DNA of 64,000 bases from a virus: positions 18,783 to 82,782 of IMG/VR virus record IMGVR_UViG_3300047548_001509, one strand, 5' to 3'. A model generated the notes under the pieces. That model was given only the letters and a program-made list of their open reading frames with translations, searched no databases and was not told the origin of the DNA. Position numbers and translations under genes: made by a program. Every line of letters starts with the position of its first letter. Position 1 is the stretch's first letter. Positions 43,057-51,421 of the stretch are shown in pieces.

Positions 43057-44440
43057 TATTGAAAAAATTAGTGAAATTACAAATATACATCACCAAACAT
43101 TATTAAAATCTATAAAAAACAACAGGTTTACAAAAAAACTATCACAATTGATTGATATAGCTTTTAACCATCATTGTGATAGTTTTGGGGTTTTTAAGTC
43201 TATTCCAGAAATTATGGATACATCTGCTAAGTATGTAGTAGACACACCTGATGGTTTTCAACTAATAAAGAATTTTATAACCAAAAATGTTCAGCCATGT
43301 GTTCGACTAACAACCTCTAAAGGTGCCATGATTGAATGTTCGTCAAAGCATCTAATTGAATGTATTGGTGATGAAAGATGGGTATTTGCTGGTGATCTTA
43401 GAGAACAACAGGTAGTAACACAACTCGGTCCTGATTTTATTACGCTTTTGGAACCGATTGAAGATCAGGTTGTATATGACTTTGAAGTAGAACACCCGGA
43501 ACATCGCTATTGGAGCGGTGGGTTTAGTAATCACAATACCGGAAAATCGCTCTTTGTTCTCAAGATTCTTGCTAATGCACAGAAACGAGGTTTAATACCC
43601 GTTATATTCGATACTGAAAATGCTATTGATTCTGTTTCTGCAGAAAGAATTGGTCTTGATCCATCGAAAATTAAATACGTTCCTTGTGTTACTATTGAAC
43701 AAACACGAAATGCAATTTTTAAATTTCTCAATTCTGTAAAAGAAAAAGGTTTAGAAGGGAAGTTTATTATTGCTATTGATTCATTAGGTAATTTACAATC
43801 ACAACAAGAGATGTCTCGGATGGAGAAAGAATCTTCTTCAGCAGACATGGGGTCAACAGCACGTGCAATGAAATCATTGATGAAGACCCTTACAAACTTG
43901 TGTGGTCTTACAAAGACAACTGCTATTTGTACAAATCATGTTTATGATGATCCAAGTGCAATGTTTCCGTCATTAGAGAAAAATATGCCTGGTGGTAGAT
44001 CTGTTGTATATCTTCCATCAGTTACTGTTCAGTTAGCCCGCAAACCTGTAAAAGCAGATGGTGGTAAAACTATTGATGATGAATTAGAAGCAGGTCAGAA
44101 AAATTATTCTGGTGTCGTGTTGAGAGCACTTACAGTGAAGAATAGATTTATTAGACAATATCTTGAAGGTGAGATGTACTTATCATTTACATCCGGTCTT
44201 GATAGATACTATGGTCTTTTAGATCTCTGTGTTGGTTTTGGAATCATTTTACAGACAGGATCAACATATACTCTTGCTGATGGAACAAAGCTTGGTTTCT
44301 ATAAGAACTTTCGCAAGAACGTTGATTTGTGGGAAAAAACTCTTCTTCCAGAACTTGAAAAGGTAATTAAAGAAAAGTGGGCTTATTCACAAGGTGAGCA
44401 GATCCCAGACGAAACTGAAGACGTACCAGACGAAGAATAA
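43013..44440 (+). CDS. uvsX: UvsX recombinase C-terminal part with IntC
   Basis: 475 residues. Residues 1-60 resemble a helix-turn-helix (SIEKISEITNIHHQTLLKSI), possibly a relic of the nuclease's DNA-binding region; residues 68-175 are the large IntC (block B-like GAMIECSSKHLIEC, ending YWSGGFSNHN), an internal ATG at 43214 could start it. From Thr176: TGKSLFVLKI completes Walker A; later FDTENAIDS, IAIDSLGNL, and NHVYDDPSAMF. RecA-type strand exchange protein. Spliced product about 366 residues (T4 391). Confidence 0.9.
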   Translation: METIQKLKELQYYYSIEKISEITNIHHQTLLKSIKNNRFTKKLSQLIDIAFNHHCDSFGVFKSIPEIMDTSAKYVVDTPDGFQLIKNFITKNVQPCVRLTTSKGAMIECSSKHLIECIGDERWVFAGDLREQQVVTQLGPDFITLLEPIEDQVVYDFEVEHPEHRYWSGGFSNHNTGKSLFVLKILANAQKRGLIPVIFDTENAIDSVSAERIGLDPSKIKYVPCVTIEQTRNAIFKFLNSVKEKGLEGKFIIAIDSLGNLQSQQEMSRMEKESSSADMGSTARAMKSLMKTLTNLCGLTKTTAICTNHVYDDPSAMFPSLEKNMPGGRSVVYLPSVTVQLARKPVKADGGKTIDDELEAGQKNYSGVVLRALTVKNRFIRQYLEGEMYLSFTSGLDRYYGLLDLCVGFGIILQTGSTYTLADGTKLGFYKNFRKNVDLWEKTLLPELEKVIKEKWAYSQGEQIPDETEDVPDEE

Positions 44441-44457
44441 ACACATAATTAAATTTA

Positions 44458-44488
44458 GGGAGGTGGTTTATATCACCTCCCTTTTTTT
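44458..44488 (+). terminator. Rho-independent terminator after uvsX
   Basis: Perfect 8-bp stem GGGAGGTG/CACCTCCC with an 8-nt loop, followed by seven T. Separates the replication operon from the late gene downstream. Confidence 0.9.
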
Positions 44489-44489
44489 G

Positions 44490-44497
44490 TATAAATA
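44490..44497 (+). promoter_or_regulatory. T4-type late promoter (TATAAATA)
   Basis: Perfect TATAAATA directly after the terminator and 5 nt before the ATG at 44503. Confidence 0.75.
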
Positions 44498-44502
44498 TCA
44501 AT

Positions 44503-44775
44503 ATGCAAATTTTAAAGATTTTGATGCTGGTTCTAGTGGTTGGTTGTACAACTACAAAACCACAAGGACTTCAAAGTAACTTTGTTTTTTCAAAAGCATA
44601 TGTTGAATTGTCTTATATTTCAAGAGACAAAACTGAGTTACAACAACTATTAACTATTGTGGAATCAAATGCAACACCACAAAAGAAATTTAACGAGTGG
44701 GATTCAAAATTTGATGACAAAGTTAAGGTTGAAGTTTTGAAAAAATATATCAAAGAAGGACACAGAGGATTATGA
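44503..44775 (+). CDS. Small lipoprotein
   Basis: 90 residues. Signal with lipobox LVVGC near 11-15, then a helical soluble part. Late promoter immediately upstream. Overlaps the papain-like gene by 4 nt (ATGA). Could be anchored in the outer or inner membrane and act in lysis or superinfection exclusion; not decided by the sequence. Confidence 0.65.
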   Translation: MQILKILMLVLVVGCTTTKPQGLQSNFVFSKAYVELSYISRDKTELQQLLTIVESNATPQKKFNEWDSKFDDKVKVEVLKKYIKEGHRGL

Positions 44776-45524
44776 GAGTAAAATTAAAAAGTGAAAATTT
44801 CCGGTTTGTAAGACCATCTCTACCAGATAGTAGAGACATTGTTTATAAAACATCAGTGACAGCAGTATCAGAACATTCTCTAGAAGAGTTTAGAGGTCCT
44901 ATATTAGACCAAGGCTCATATGGTGCTTGTACAGGGTTTGGTACTGCAGGAATGTTAAGATCAACGTTTAAGAGACTAACAGATCTCGAAGTTGACTTTA
45001 ATCCATGGTTCATTTATTATAATGCTCGTTCTCGTTCGGGATGGCGTTATAAAGATGAAGGAGCTTACCCGCGAGAAGTGTTTAAGTCGTTGGTTAGGGA
45101 TGGAGTTATTGAAGATTCGAAGTGGAACCCACAAAATAAAATTAAGGAAGATCCTCCTAAATTTAGCGATGCTGATTTAATTAAGTTTAAGTCATATAAG
45201 AGATTTGAGCTTAAAAACATGGAACAGATTCAAAGAGATTTTTCAAATTTCATTAGTGTTGAAAAAATGCCTATTGGAATTGCAATGATCATTAACGAAA
45301 AATCTACAGCTGAAGCTGGTAAATCCGGGGTGTTTAATGTATATAAAAATGATGAGTCTCTAGGGGCCCATTGGGTATATGCAGATAAAGTAAACCAAAA
45401 CGGGATTACATTAGTAAACTCTTGGTCAAAACGCTGGGGTAAAAATGGTACAGCTATTGTACCATGGGATATTTTCCCTCATATTATATTTGAAGCATGG
45501 TCTTTAGATCCTGCGCTTCCTTGA
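44772..45524 (+). CDS. Papain-like (C1A) cysteine peptidase
   Basis: 250 residues. Q47 and C53 in ILDQGSYGACTGFGTAG (oxyanion Gln and nucleophile Cys), His in LGAHWVYADK near 197, and Asn in LVNSWSKRWGKNGTAIVP near 215: the complete papain triad. No signal peptide is evident. Late transcription with the lipoprotein upstream. Targets unknown; might process virion proteins or act on host protein. Papain-like peptidases are rare in phages. Confidence 0.8.
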   Translation: MRVKLKSENFRFVRPSLPDSRDIVYKTSVTAVSEHSLEEFRGPILDQGSYGACTGFGTAGMLRSTFKRLTDLEVDFNPWFIYYNARSRSGWRYKDEGAYPREVFKSLVRDGVIEDSKWNPQNKIKEDPPKFSDADLIKFKSYKRFELKNMEQIQRDFSNFISVEKMPIGIAMIINEKSTAEAGKSGVFNVYKNDESLGAHWVYADKVNQNGITLVNSWSKRWGKNGTAIVPWDIFPHIIFEAWSLDPALP

Positions 45525-45547
45525 CTTTTTAGGAAATATCATATAAT
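45521..45547 (+). promoter_or_regulatory. Sigma70-type promoter of queC, leaderless geometry
   Basis: TTGACT at 45521-45526, 15-nt spacer, TATAAT at 45542-45547, 6 nt to the ATG at 45554. It begins in the stop codon region of the peptidase gene. Confidence 0.65.
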
Positions 45548-45553
45548 TCAAGA

Positions 45554-46282
45554 ATGTTAAATAAGTGTGTATTAGCCTTATCTGGTGGGTTAGACTCTAC
45601 AGTTCTTCTACATAAAGCATGTCAGGAATTTGATAAAGTACATTGTGTGTTTTTTGATTATGGTCAGAGGCATAGAAGAGAACTAGATTGTGCATGTGAT
45701 CAGATTTGCATTGTAAATGCAAAAAATCATAAAGTAGATCTAATTACAATACCTGTACCCCTTCGAACTATTGCACCAATTAGTTCTCTTACTTCAGATG
45801 AAGTTGATACGCCTGACGTGAGAAATATGCTCGGTGAAGCTCAACCAGTATCATATGTCCCATTTCGAAATCTAATATTCCTATCAATGCTTTTGTCTTA
45901 TGCTGAGAGTGTTGATGCAAAAACGGTCTGGTATGGAGCAGCCGGTGTGGATACAGTAAGTGGTTATTGGGACTGCACTACAGACTTTGTTGATAGACTG
46001 AATGGGGTATCAGAACTTAACAGAGAACATCAGATTAAAATTGAAGCTCCTCTTATCAATTTATCAAAGAAAGAAATTATTGAACTTGGTGTCAATTTGA
46101 AGGTAGACTTTAGTAAAACCTGGACATGCTACAGTGGAGAAGATAAAGCCAACCCATATACACCATCTTCTTCTTCAAGACTCAGAGGTTTTGTCGATGC
46201 TGGTTATATTGACCCTATTGAATACGCCCAGGATCTTACAAATTTCTGGGAGAAAAATAACTGTAAGAAGATAGAATATTAA
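45554..46282 (+). CDS. queC: 7-cyano-7-deazaguanine synthase QueC
   Basis: 242 residues. PP-loop ALSGGLDSTVLLHKA near 7-21, FFDYGQRHRRELDCA, YVPFRNLIFLSMLLSYAES, and TWTCYSGEDKANPY. The usual downstream zinc motif (C-x2-C-x2-C) is replaced by TPSSSSRLRGF, so only one of the four Cys ligands remains. Makes preQ0 from CDG. Neighbour of an amidotransferase two genes on. Confidence 0.88.
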   Translation: MLNKCVLALSGGLDSTVLLHKACQEFDKVHCVFFDYGQRHRRELDCACDQICIVNAKNHKVDLITIPVPLRTIAPISSLTSDEVDTPDVRNMLGEAQPVSYVPFRNLIFLSMLLSYAESVDAKTVWYGAAGVDTVSGYWDCTTDFVDRLNGVSELNREHQIKIEAPLINLSKKEIIELGVNLKVDFSKTWTCYSGEDKANPYTPSSSSRLRGFVDAGYIDPIEYAQDLTNFWEKNNCKKIEY

Positions 46283-47322
46283 ATTCTAAACTGCTCGTTC
46301 TGGAGTTGAATTTGTTGCCATATAGTCTTAGGCTTATATAGGTCTCTATTTGTAACAAATTTCACTTCTTTCTTCTTATAGCTCTCTTTGACAGGCTCTT
46401 CTTCGTCTTCAAAACGTTGCTCATCAGGTTGGCCAAAACTACCCATTCCATATCCTTGATCATCTACACCGGCTTTTTGAGAAAATGTTTTTGGTTTTTC
46501 TTCAGCACCACCAAAATCAAATTCCCCTGGAGCGTGAACAATAACTTCAAAGTCAACTGTATCAATACCTAGTACTTTAGAAAGCGTTTGTTTAAGAGAT
46601 TTTTCCACTTTCTCAGCCCCGGCTTTTTTAATAGTCTGTGTAATAATACTATCTCCACTAAATTCAAAATCAGCTGAATTTTCCCCGGCATCAAGTTCTG
46701 GAGCATTTCCACCATTAACTTTTGTCAAATACGTATTAAGCTTTTGAACGTCAATAGGTAAGTCTTCACCCCACACAATTTCAATAATTGAGGTATCAGC
46801 TGTAAACGAAGAAGTTGGTGATATATCATCTGCTGCAGATTGCTTTTGTTGTTTGCCTTCAAGTTTTTTAGCTTCTCTCTCAGCTTTTAATTCTTCCGCA
46901 GTTTTAACAGTCTTAAATTGTTGGAAATCATCTTTAGAGCCAAAAGTTTTACCAACCATTTCACCTTTACCTCTTGTACGAACTTGTTGTAAACGTGCTA
47001 AAAATTGACCAAGTTTGTCTTGAGTATATTGTCTAAATTCATCAGCAATTTCATCTTTAACGACACCACTATCAACGAGGTTTTTGATAAATTCCCCAGC
47101 TTCAGCAGCATAACGTGCACCAGCAAATGCTGTGCCCTCTGGTACTAGTCCTTTTTCTTGAAGAAATTCAATAATAAATTTAAACATGATAGGTCTTGCA
47201 ACACCAAGCTTTTTGTCTTCAATAGCTTTACGAAGATAACCAGTTTGGAAAAGTGTTTCAAATCTACTTGTACGAGCTTCGTTAAGTACTTCTGCTCTTT
47301 TTGTAATTTTTTCAAAAATCAT
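46279..47322 (-). CDS. Late leader-bearing structural or scaffold-like protein
   Basis: 347 residues. Starts MIFEKITKRAEVLNEART with an L-N-E site. Long central charged helix (AEREAKKLEGKQQKQ), then a beta domain around 180-270 (IIEIVWGEDLPIDVQKLNTY), and a flexible acidic C-terminal part. A perfect TATAAATA lies 5 nt upstream. Ends overlap queC by 4 nt. Possibly an internal head protein; family not recognised. Confidence 0.6.
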   Translation of the reverse strand: MIFEKITKRAEVLNEARTSRFETLFQTGYLRKAIEDKKLGVARPIMFKFIIEFLQEKGLVPEGTAFAGARYAAEAGEFIKNLVDSGVVKDEIADEFRQYTQDKLGQFLARLQQVRTRGKGEMVGKTFGSKDDFQQFKTVKTAEELKAEREAKKLEGKQQKQSAADDISPTSSFTADTSIIEIVWGEDLPIDVQKLNTYLTKVNGGNAPELDAGENSADFEFSGDSIITQTIKKAGAEKVEKSLKQTLSKVLGIDTVDFEVIVHAPGEFDFGGAEEKPKTFSQKAGVDDQGYGMGSFGQPDEQRFEDEEEPVKESYKKKEVKFVTNRDLYKPKTIWQQIQLQNEQFRI

Positions 47323-47327
47323 GTATA

Positions 47328-47335
47328 TATTTATA
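47328..47335 (-). promoter_or_regulatory. T4-type late promoter (TATAAATA)
   Basis: Perfect minus-strand TATAAATA 5 nt from the ATG of the 347-residue gene. The rest of the gap to 47394 may hold the divergent amidotransferase promoter (TAGATT-N16-TAAATA-N6-ATG). Confidence 0.7.
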
Positions 47336-47394
47336 GGAAAGCATGTAAGATTATAGAATATAGATTTAATAGAGAAAAGATGTAAATAATTTCA

Positions 47395-48087
47395 ATGTGT
47401 GCAATTCTAGGATCAAGAGATGTTTCAATGTTTGAAATATTATATGAGGCAAATAAAACTCGCGGAGCTTTTGCTTCTTCAGTATGTTCGCTAATATCTG
47501 ACGGAAATGGTAATGTTTGTGATCATTGGATTGGTAAGTTTAAAAATGTATTTGATATTGGTAAGATTAGCTTTGTAGACGGAGAACAAGAGTATATACT
47601 TGGTCACTTTCAAGCGCCGACGTCATCAAAACGAAAATGGGATTACGATACATCACACCCTTTTGAATCTCTCGATTGGTGTGTGGCTCATAATGGGGTT
47701 CTAACAAATTTTGAATATCTCAACAATAAATTTACACCATGGAATGTCAACCCTGTTGATTCCTCTGTGATTGTTAGTATGTTACAAGAAGAATATGAAG
47801 AAAAAGGAAAATTATCCATTAGCAAAGAATACCAATTATTGGAGAAGGTTCTGGATCGTCTCGAAGGTACATTTGCTCTTTATATTGTCAATACTAATAA
47901 TTGGAATACTTATATATGCCGTCAGGGGTCTACTTTATTTTTTGACAAATTAGGCAATTTCTCATCAATTAAGGGTAAAGGAATGACAGAGGTTCCAGAA
48001 GGTAAGATATACCAACTAGTAGACAGATATGGGTCTTTCAAACAAGTTGGAGAATTTAAAAGTAAATCACCGTTTTTAGTAATTTAA
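47395..48087 (+). CDS. Class II glutamine amidotransferase
   Basis: 230 residues. Starts MCAILGSRDVSM: Cys2 is the N-terminal nucleophile once Met is removed. ILGHFQAPTSSKR and CVAHNGVLTNFEYLNNKF are the usual class II Gln-binding and oxyanion segments. In phages with archaeosine-type bases a Gat domain is fused to QueC; here the two are separate but close, so this may amidate a preQ0-derived base. Asparagine-synthase-like or other roles remain possible. Confidence 0.75.
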   Translation: MCAILGSRDVSMFEILYEANKTRGAFASSVCSLISDGNGNVCDHWIGKFKNVFDIGKISFVDGEQEYILGHFQAPTSSKRKWDYDTSHPFESLDWCVAHNGVLTNFEYLNNKFTPWNVNPVDSSVIVSMLQEEYEEKGKLSISKEYQLLEKVLDRLEGTFALYIVNTNNWNTYICRQGSTLFFDKLGNFSSIKGKGMTEVPEGKIYQLVDRYGSFKQVGEFKSKSPFLVI

Positions 48088-48090
48088 TAT

Positions 48091-48789
48091 ATGGAAAACA
48101 AAAGAGTATATTTTTATGCTTGTACAAGTCAGAAAAATGAAGTAGATACATTATTATACAAAAGTTTAATACATAATGGGATTACAGATTACAATATAAC
48201 TGTAAACTTTAAAGGATCATTAACAAAACAATATAATATACTTCTCCATAAGCTTCTTCAGGATAAAAATAGTCTATACAGTACTGTTATTTTCTGTCAT
48301 GATGATATTACAATTAATACAAATGATTTGCGAAAATTTGATAATGAATTTGTAGTATTTGGGTTAGCTGGTACATCACAAGCAACAATCAAACATCCAT
48401 TTCTTTGGCATCTTTCTGCTCCAAGAGAAAATCATCTTGGTGCCGTTGCTCATTATAATGAGCATAATGATGATTACTTTATAACATCTTTTGGACCATT
48501 CAACAAGCAAGCTGTTCTTATTGACGGGGTGTTTATGGGAATAAATCTATCAAAATGGAAGAAAAACCCTATCTTTTTTGATGAAAATATACCATCAAAA
48601 TATCATTTTTATGACCTTGCGTTTTCATTAGATAATAATCTTGCAAAGAATAAAGTCGGTGTTATTGACTTCCCTATTATACATTGTTCACATGGGTTAC
48701 ACTCATTAAGTGATCAGCAGTGGCAAGACGGTGAAAAATATATATTAAAAAAATATGATAAGTATACAGGAACAACAATTGCAGTCTGA
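48091..48789 (+). CDS. Glycosyltransferase-like protein (Glyco_tranf_2_5 type)
   Basis: 232 residues. VYFYACTSQKNEVDTLLYKSL, YNILLHKLLQDKN, VIFCHDDITIN near 67 (Asp-Asp), FLWHLSAPRENHLG, LIDGVFMGINLSKW, YHFYDLAFSLD. Fits a group of uncharacterised family-2-like transferases that occur singly in phages. Follows the amidotransferase by 3 nt. Confidence 0.6.
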   Translation: MENKRVYFYACTSQKNEVDTLLYKSLIHNGITDYNITVNFKGSLTKQYNILLHKLLQDKNSLYSTVIFCHDDITINTNDLRKFDNEFVVFGLAGTSQATIKHPFLWHLSAPRENHLGAVAHYNEHNDDYFITSFGPFNKQAVLIDGVFMGINLSKWKKNPIFFDENIPSKYHFYDLAFSLDNNLAKNKVGVIDFPIIHCSHGLHSLSDQQWQDGEKYILKKYDKYTGTTIAV

Positions 48790-48913
48790 TATAGATAGGT
48801 TAAGATTATCACAGAAGCATATAAAAACATTGTGTAGCAATACACTAAAAAGCAATAAAGACCCTGCCGTACAAAAATTAATGAGACAAATTTTGAGTTA
48901 TATTAAACCATAA
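48755..48913 (+). CDS. Small ORF overlapping the glycosyltransferase end
   Basis: 52 residues from ATG 48755, in a different frame; basic helical composition (DIDRLRLSQKHIKTLCSN, VQKLMRQILSY). It fills the gap exactly and its TAA is directly followed by the ATG of the helicase gene. No family recognised. Confidence 0.45.
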   Translation: MISIQEQQLQSDIDRLRLSQKHIKTLCSNTLKSNKDPAVQKLMRQILSYIKP

Positions 48914-50233
48914 ATGAAATTTAATGCGGACTATTTTGAAAACATCTTCATATATAAATGTCTAACAGATCAGAGCTATGTAAGTTCAGTTATTGATTAT
49001 ACAGATATAAGATACTTTAACAATAAGGATATTAGACTGGTTTGGGATATTATTAAGGGGTTCTATGATAAGCATTCTACTATTCCAAATACCACTGAGA
49101 TCAAGCAGTACATACAAACAAATGATCAAAAACAATCTCTTGTTAATGTATTGACAAAAATTAAAGAGGTTGAGAAAAATCTCAATAATGACGAGTTATA
49201 TCAAAACACAGAACTTTTTCTAAAAGAAAGATCTGTATACAACACCATGCTGGATGTTGCACAAGACATTTCTTCAAAGACTGTTGATCCAGCTGAAATT
49301 TTAGAAAAGTTTGATAGATCATGTAATATATCCTTACATACAGACATTGGTTTAGATCTATACAATGATATTGACAAAGTTTGTGCGCATTTAAGTAGTG
49401 TAGAAGAGACTATACCGACTAGTTGGAACTGGCTTGATGAAAATATTGGTGGCGGAATCTTTAAAAATGGTCGTGCTTTGTATGTATTTGTTGGTCAAAC
49501 CAATATTGGTAAATCTATTTTTCTTGGAAATGTCGCAACCAACATCGCAAAACAAGGTAAAACAGTGTTGCTTATAACACTTGAAATGCCGGAGATGTTA
49601 TATGCAAAGAGAATTTGTTCGAACGTAGCAAAAATACCACTATCAACAATTCATTTAGAGACACACACGCTCAAAAAGGAGATTAATAGCATAAAAGATA
49701 AGGGAAGACTTTTAATCAAAGAATTTCCTCCATCTACTATTACACCAAGACAATTGTACGGGTTTATCAAAAAAATAACAGATAGAGGTATTAAAATTGA
49801 TGCAATTGTGTTAGATTATATCAATTTGCTTAGTTCTCCGATTGGTTCAAACTCATATGAAAGAGTAAAGTATATAACAGAGCAGGTTCGGGCAATGTCT
49901 TATAGTTTTTCATGCCCAGTGATCTCAGCTTCCCAATTAAACCGATCAGGAACCCATGTTAATAATCCAGACCTAACAACTATTTCTGAAAGTTTGGGAT
50001 TGAGTATGACTGCTGATGTAATGGTTTCAATTTTTCAGTCTGATGAAGATAGAGAGTTGGGAATTATTAGATTAGGTATGATGAAAAATAGACTTGGACC
50101 TGTAGGTTCAACTCAAGCAATGAGAATCGATTATGGTACCCTTACAGTTACAGAAGCAGAAGATATTGAAGAAGATGAGAGTACAGAACAAGAAATGATA
50201 TCAACTCTTGAGATGTTTAAGGGTGTTGATTAA
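48914..50233 (+). CDS. 41: Replicative DNA helicase gp41 (DnaB-like)
   Basis: 439 residues (T4 475). N-terminal domain helical; Walker A FVGQTNIGKSIFLGN near 192, LLITLEMPEMLYAKRI (Glu switch), Walker B AIVLDYINLLSSP near 297, SASQLNRSG near 340, and a C-terminal acidic tail. Unwinds DNA at the fork with the gp61 primase candidate at 55916-56977. Confidence 0.92.
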   Translation: MKFNADYFENIFIYKCLTDQSYVSSVIDYTDIRYFNNKDIRLVWDIIKGFYDKHSTIPNTTEIKQYIQTNDQKQSLVNVLTKIKEVEKNLNNDELYQNTELFLKERSVYNTMLDVAQDISSKTVDPAEILEKFDRSCNISLHTDIGLDLYNDIDKVCAHLSSVEETIPTSWNWLDENIGGGIFKNGRALYVFVGQTNIGKSIFLGNVATNIAKQGKTVLLITLEMPEMLYAKRICSNVAKIPLSTIHLETHTLKKEINSIKDKGRLLIKEFPPSTITPRQLYGFIKKITDRGIKIDAIVLDYINLLSSPIGSNSYERVKYITEQVRAMSYSFSCPVISASQLNRSGTHVNNPDLTTISESLGLSMTADVMVSIFQSDEDRELGIIRLGMMKNRLGPVGSTQAMRIDYGTLTVTEAEDIEEDESTEQEMISTLEMFKGVD

Positions 50234-50253
50234 GATAACAAACCTAATAACTA
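50226..50253 (+). promoter_or_regulatory. Sigma70-type promoter of DHH gene, leaderless geometry
   Basis: TTGATT at 50226-50231, 16-nt spacer, TAACTA at 50248-50253, 5 nt to the GTG at 50259. Confidence 0.4.
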
Positions 50254-50258
50254 CGTAA

Positions 50259-51137
50259 GTGAAACAGAGTGTTTTAATAATAACTGATAGTGATCTTGAT
50301 GGATGTGGGTCTTGTCTTGTTCTAAGATGGGTATATAAAGGATGTAATATTACAAACTGGTGTATCGATAGAGGTAATCCAAAAAGTATTTTTAACAAGG
50401 TTGATCATACGAAATTTGATAAAATCTATATTACAGATACATATGTGCCAGATGATTGTAAGTCTCTTGTAGATTATGAAAATGTATACATAGTGGATCA
50501 TCATAAAGCTCATTTCGAAGAAAGGGATAGTTATAAGAAGGCTAAAATATTGATGAAAGAGTATTATACATCTTGTACAAAGTTGTTATATGATCTCTTT
50601 CATTCAAAAGTTGAATTTAGTAAGTATCAGAAGTTACTTGTAAGTATAATTGACGATTATGATTGTTTTAGGTTGAAATATAAACAATCAAGACAGTTAG
50701 ATTCAATTTACCATGAGTTGAGAGGAACAAATCAAGACAAACTTGAAAAATTTATCGAGGAATTTACTGATGGGTTTAAAGGGTTTACACAGATACAAAA
50801 CAACATTATAAATTTAAGACAGAAGCAGCTTGTTGATACTATCAAAGAATGTGAGTTCTTTAGAGGTAAAATTGATAGCAATGATGCAATTGTTACATTT
50901 GGTGGTAAGTTTAATAATGATATTGCATTATATGCATTGAAAAAATATAATGTACCAGTTTGTATTATTGTGATGCCCGGAATTGGTCGAGTTTCATTTC
51001 GTAGATCAAAAGATAGTGATATAGATCTTCTTGAATTATGTAAAAAATATTGTGATGGAGTTGGTCATCCATATGCAGCTGGGGGTGTAATAACTGACAG
51101 TTTTTTAGAACTCACCAAAACATTTAAGAAGATCTAA
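50259..51137 (+). CDS. DHH-family phosphoesterase
   Basis: 292 residues, GTG start. ITDSDLDGCGS near 8-18, YITDTYVPDDC, and VDHHKAHFEE near 80 are the DHH metal motifs; GVGHPYAAGG near the C-terminus is the DHHA1 GGGH-like region. Related to RecJ/nanoRNase proteins that remove nucleotides 5' to 3' or hydrolyse oligonucleotides. In the replication block; overlaps the next gene by 1 nt. Confidence 0.8.
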   Translation: MKQSVLIITDSDLDGCGSCLVLRWVYKGCNITNWCIDRGNPKSIFNKVDHTKFDKIYITDTYVPDDCKSLVDYENVYIVDHHKAHFEERDSYKKAKILMKEYYTSCTKLLYDLFHSKVEFSKYQKLLVSIIDDYDCFRLKYKQSRQLDSIYHELRGTNQDKLEKFIEEFTDGFKGFTQIQNNIINLRQKQLVDTIKECEFFRGKIDSNDAIVTFGGKFNNDIALYALKKYNVPVCIIVMPGIGRVSFRRSKDSDIDLLELCKKYCDGVGHPYAAGGVITDSFLELTKTFKKI

Positions 51138-51421
51138 TGAATCCAGCTACTAACATTATTGAAGATGAAACAGAGCATATTTTATTATGTTATTGTACAT
51201 ACTGTATGATTACTGTTGGTAAAAAGTTATCAATGCAAAATATCTTTCTTTTAACTCTTAAGGAAGATCGTTATAAACAATTGATTAAAGATCTTCTCGA
51301 TATTGAAAATGATTTTGAATTAGTCAGAATATTTCTTGATTATGATGATACCATAATAAAATCAAAATACGTCACAAAATATGTCAATTCCCTTAACAGA
51401 GCAAGAAAAGCAAGTTTATAA
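51137..51421 (+). CDS. Unidentified 94-residue protein
   Basis: Helical, with TEHILLCYCTYCMITVG near the N-terminus. Overlaps the next gene by 41 nt. By position (between helicase and gp32) a gp33-like coactivator is conceivable but no sequence feature supports it. Confidence 0.5.
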   Translation: MNPATNIIEDETEHILLCYCTYCMITVGKKLSMQNIFLLTLKEDRYKQLIKDLLDIENDFELVRIFLDYDDTIIKSKYVTKYVNSLNRARKASL

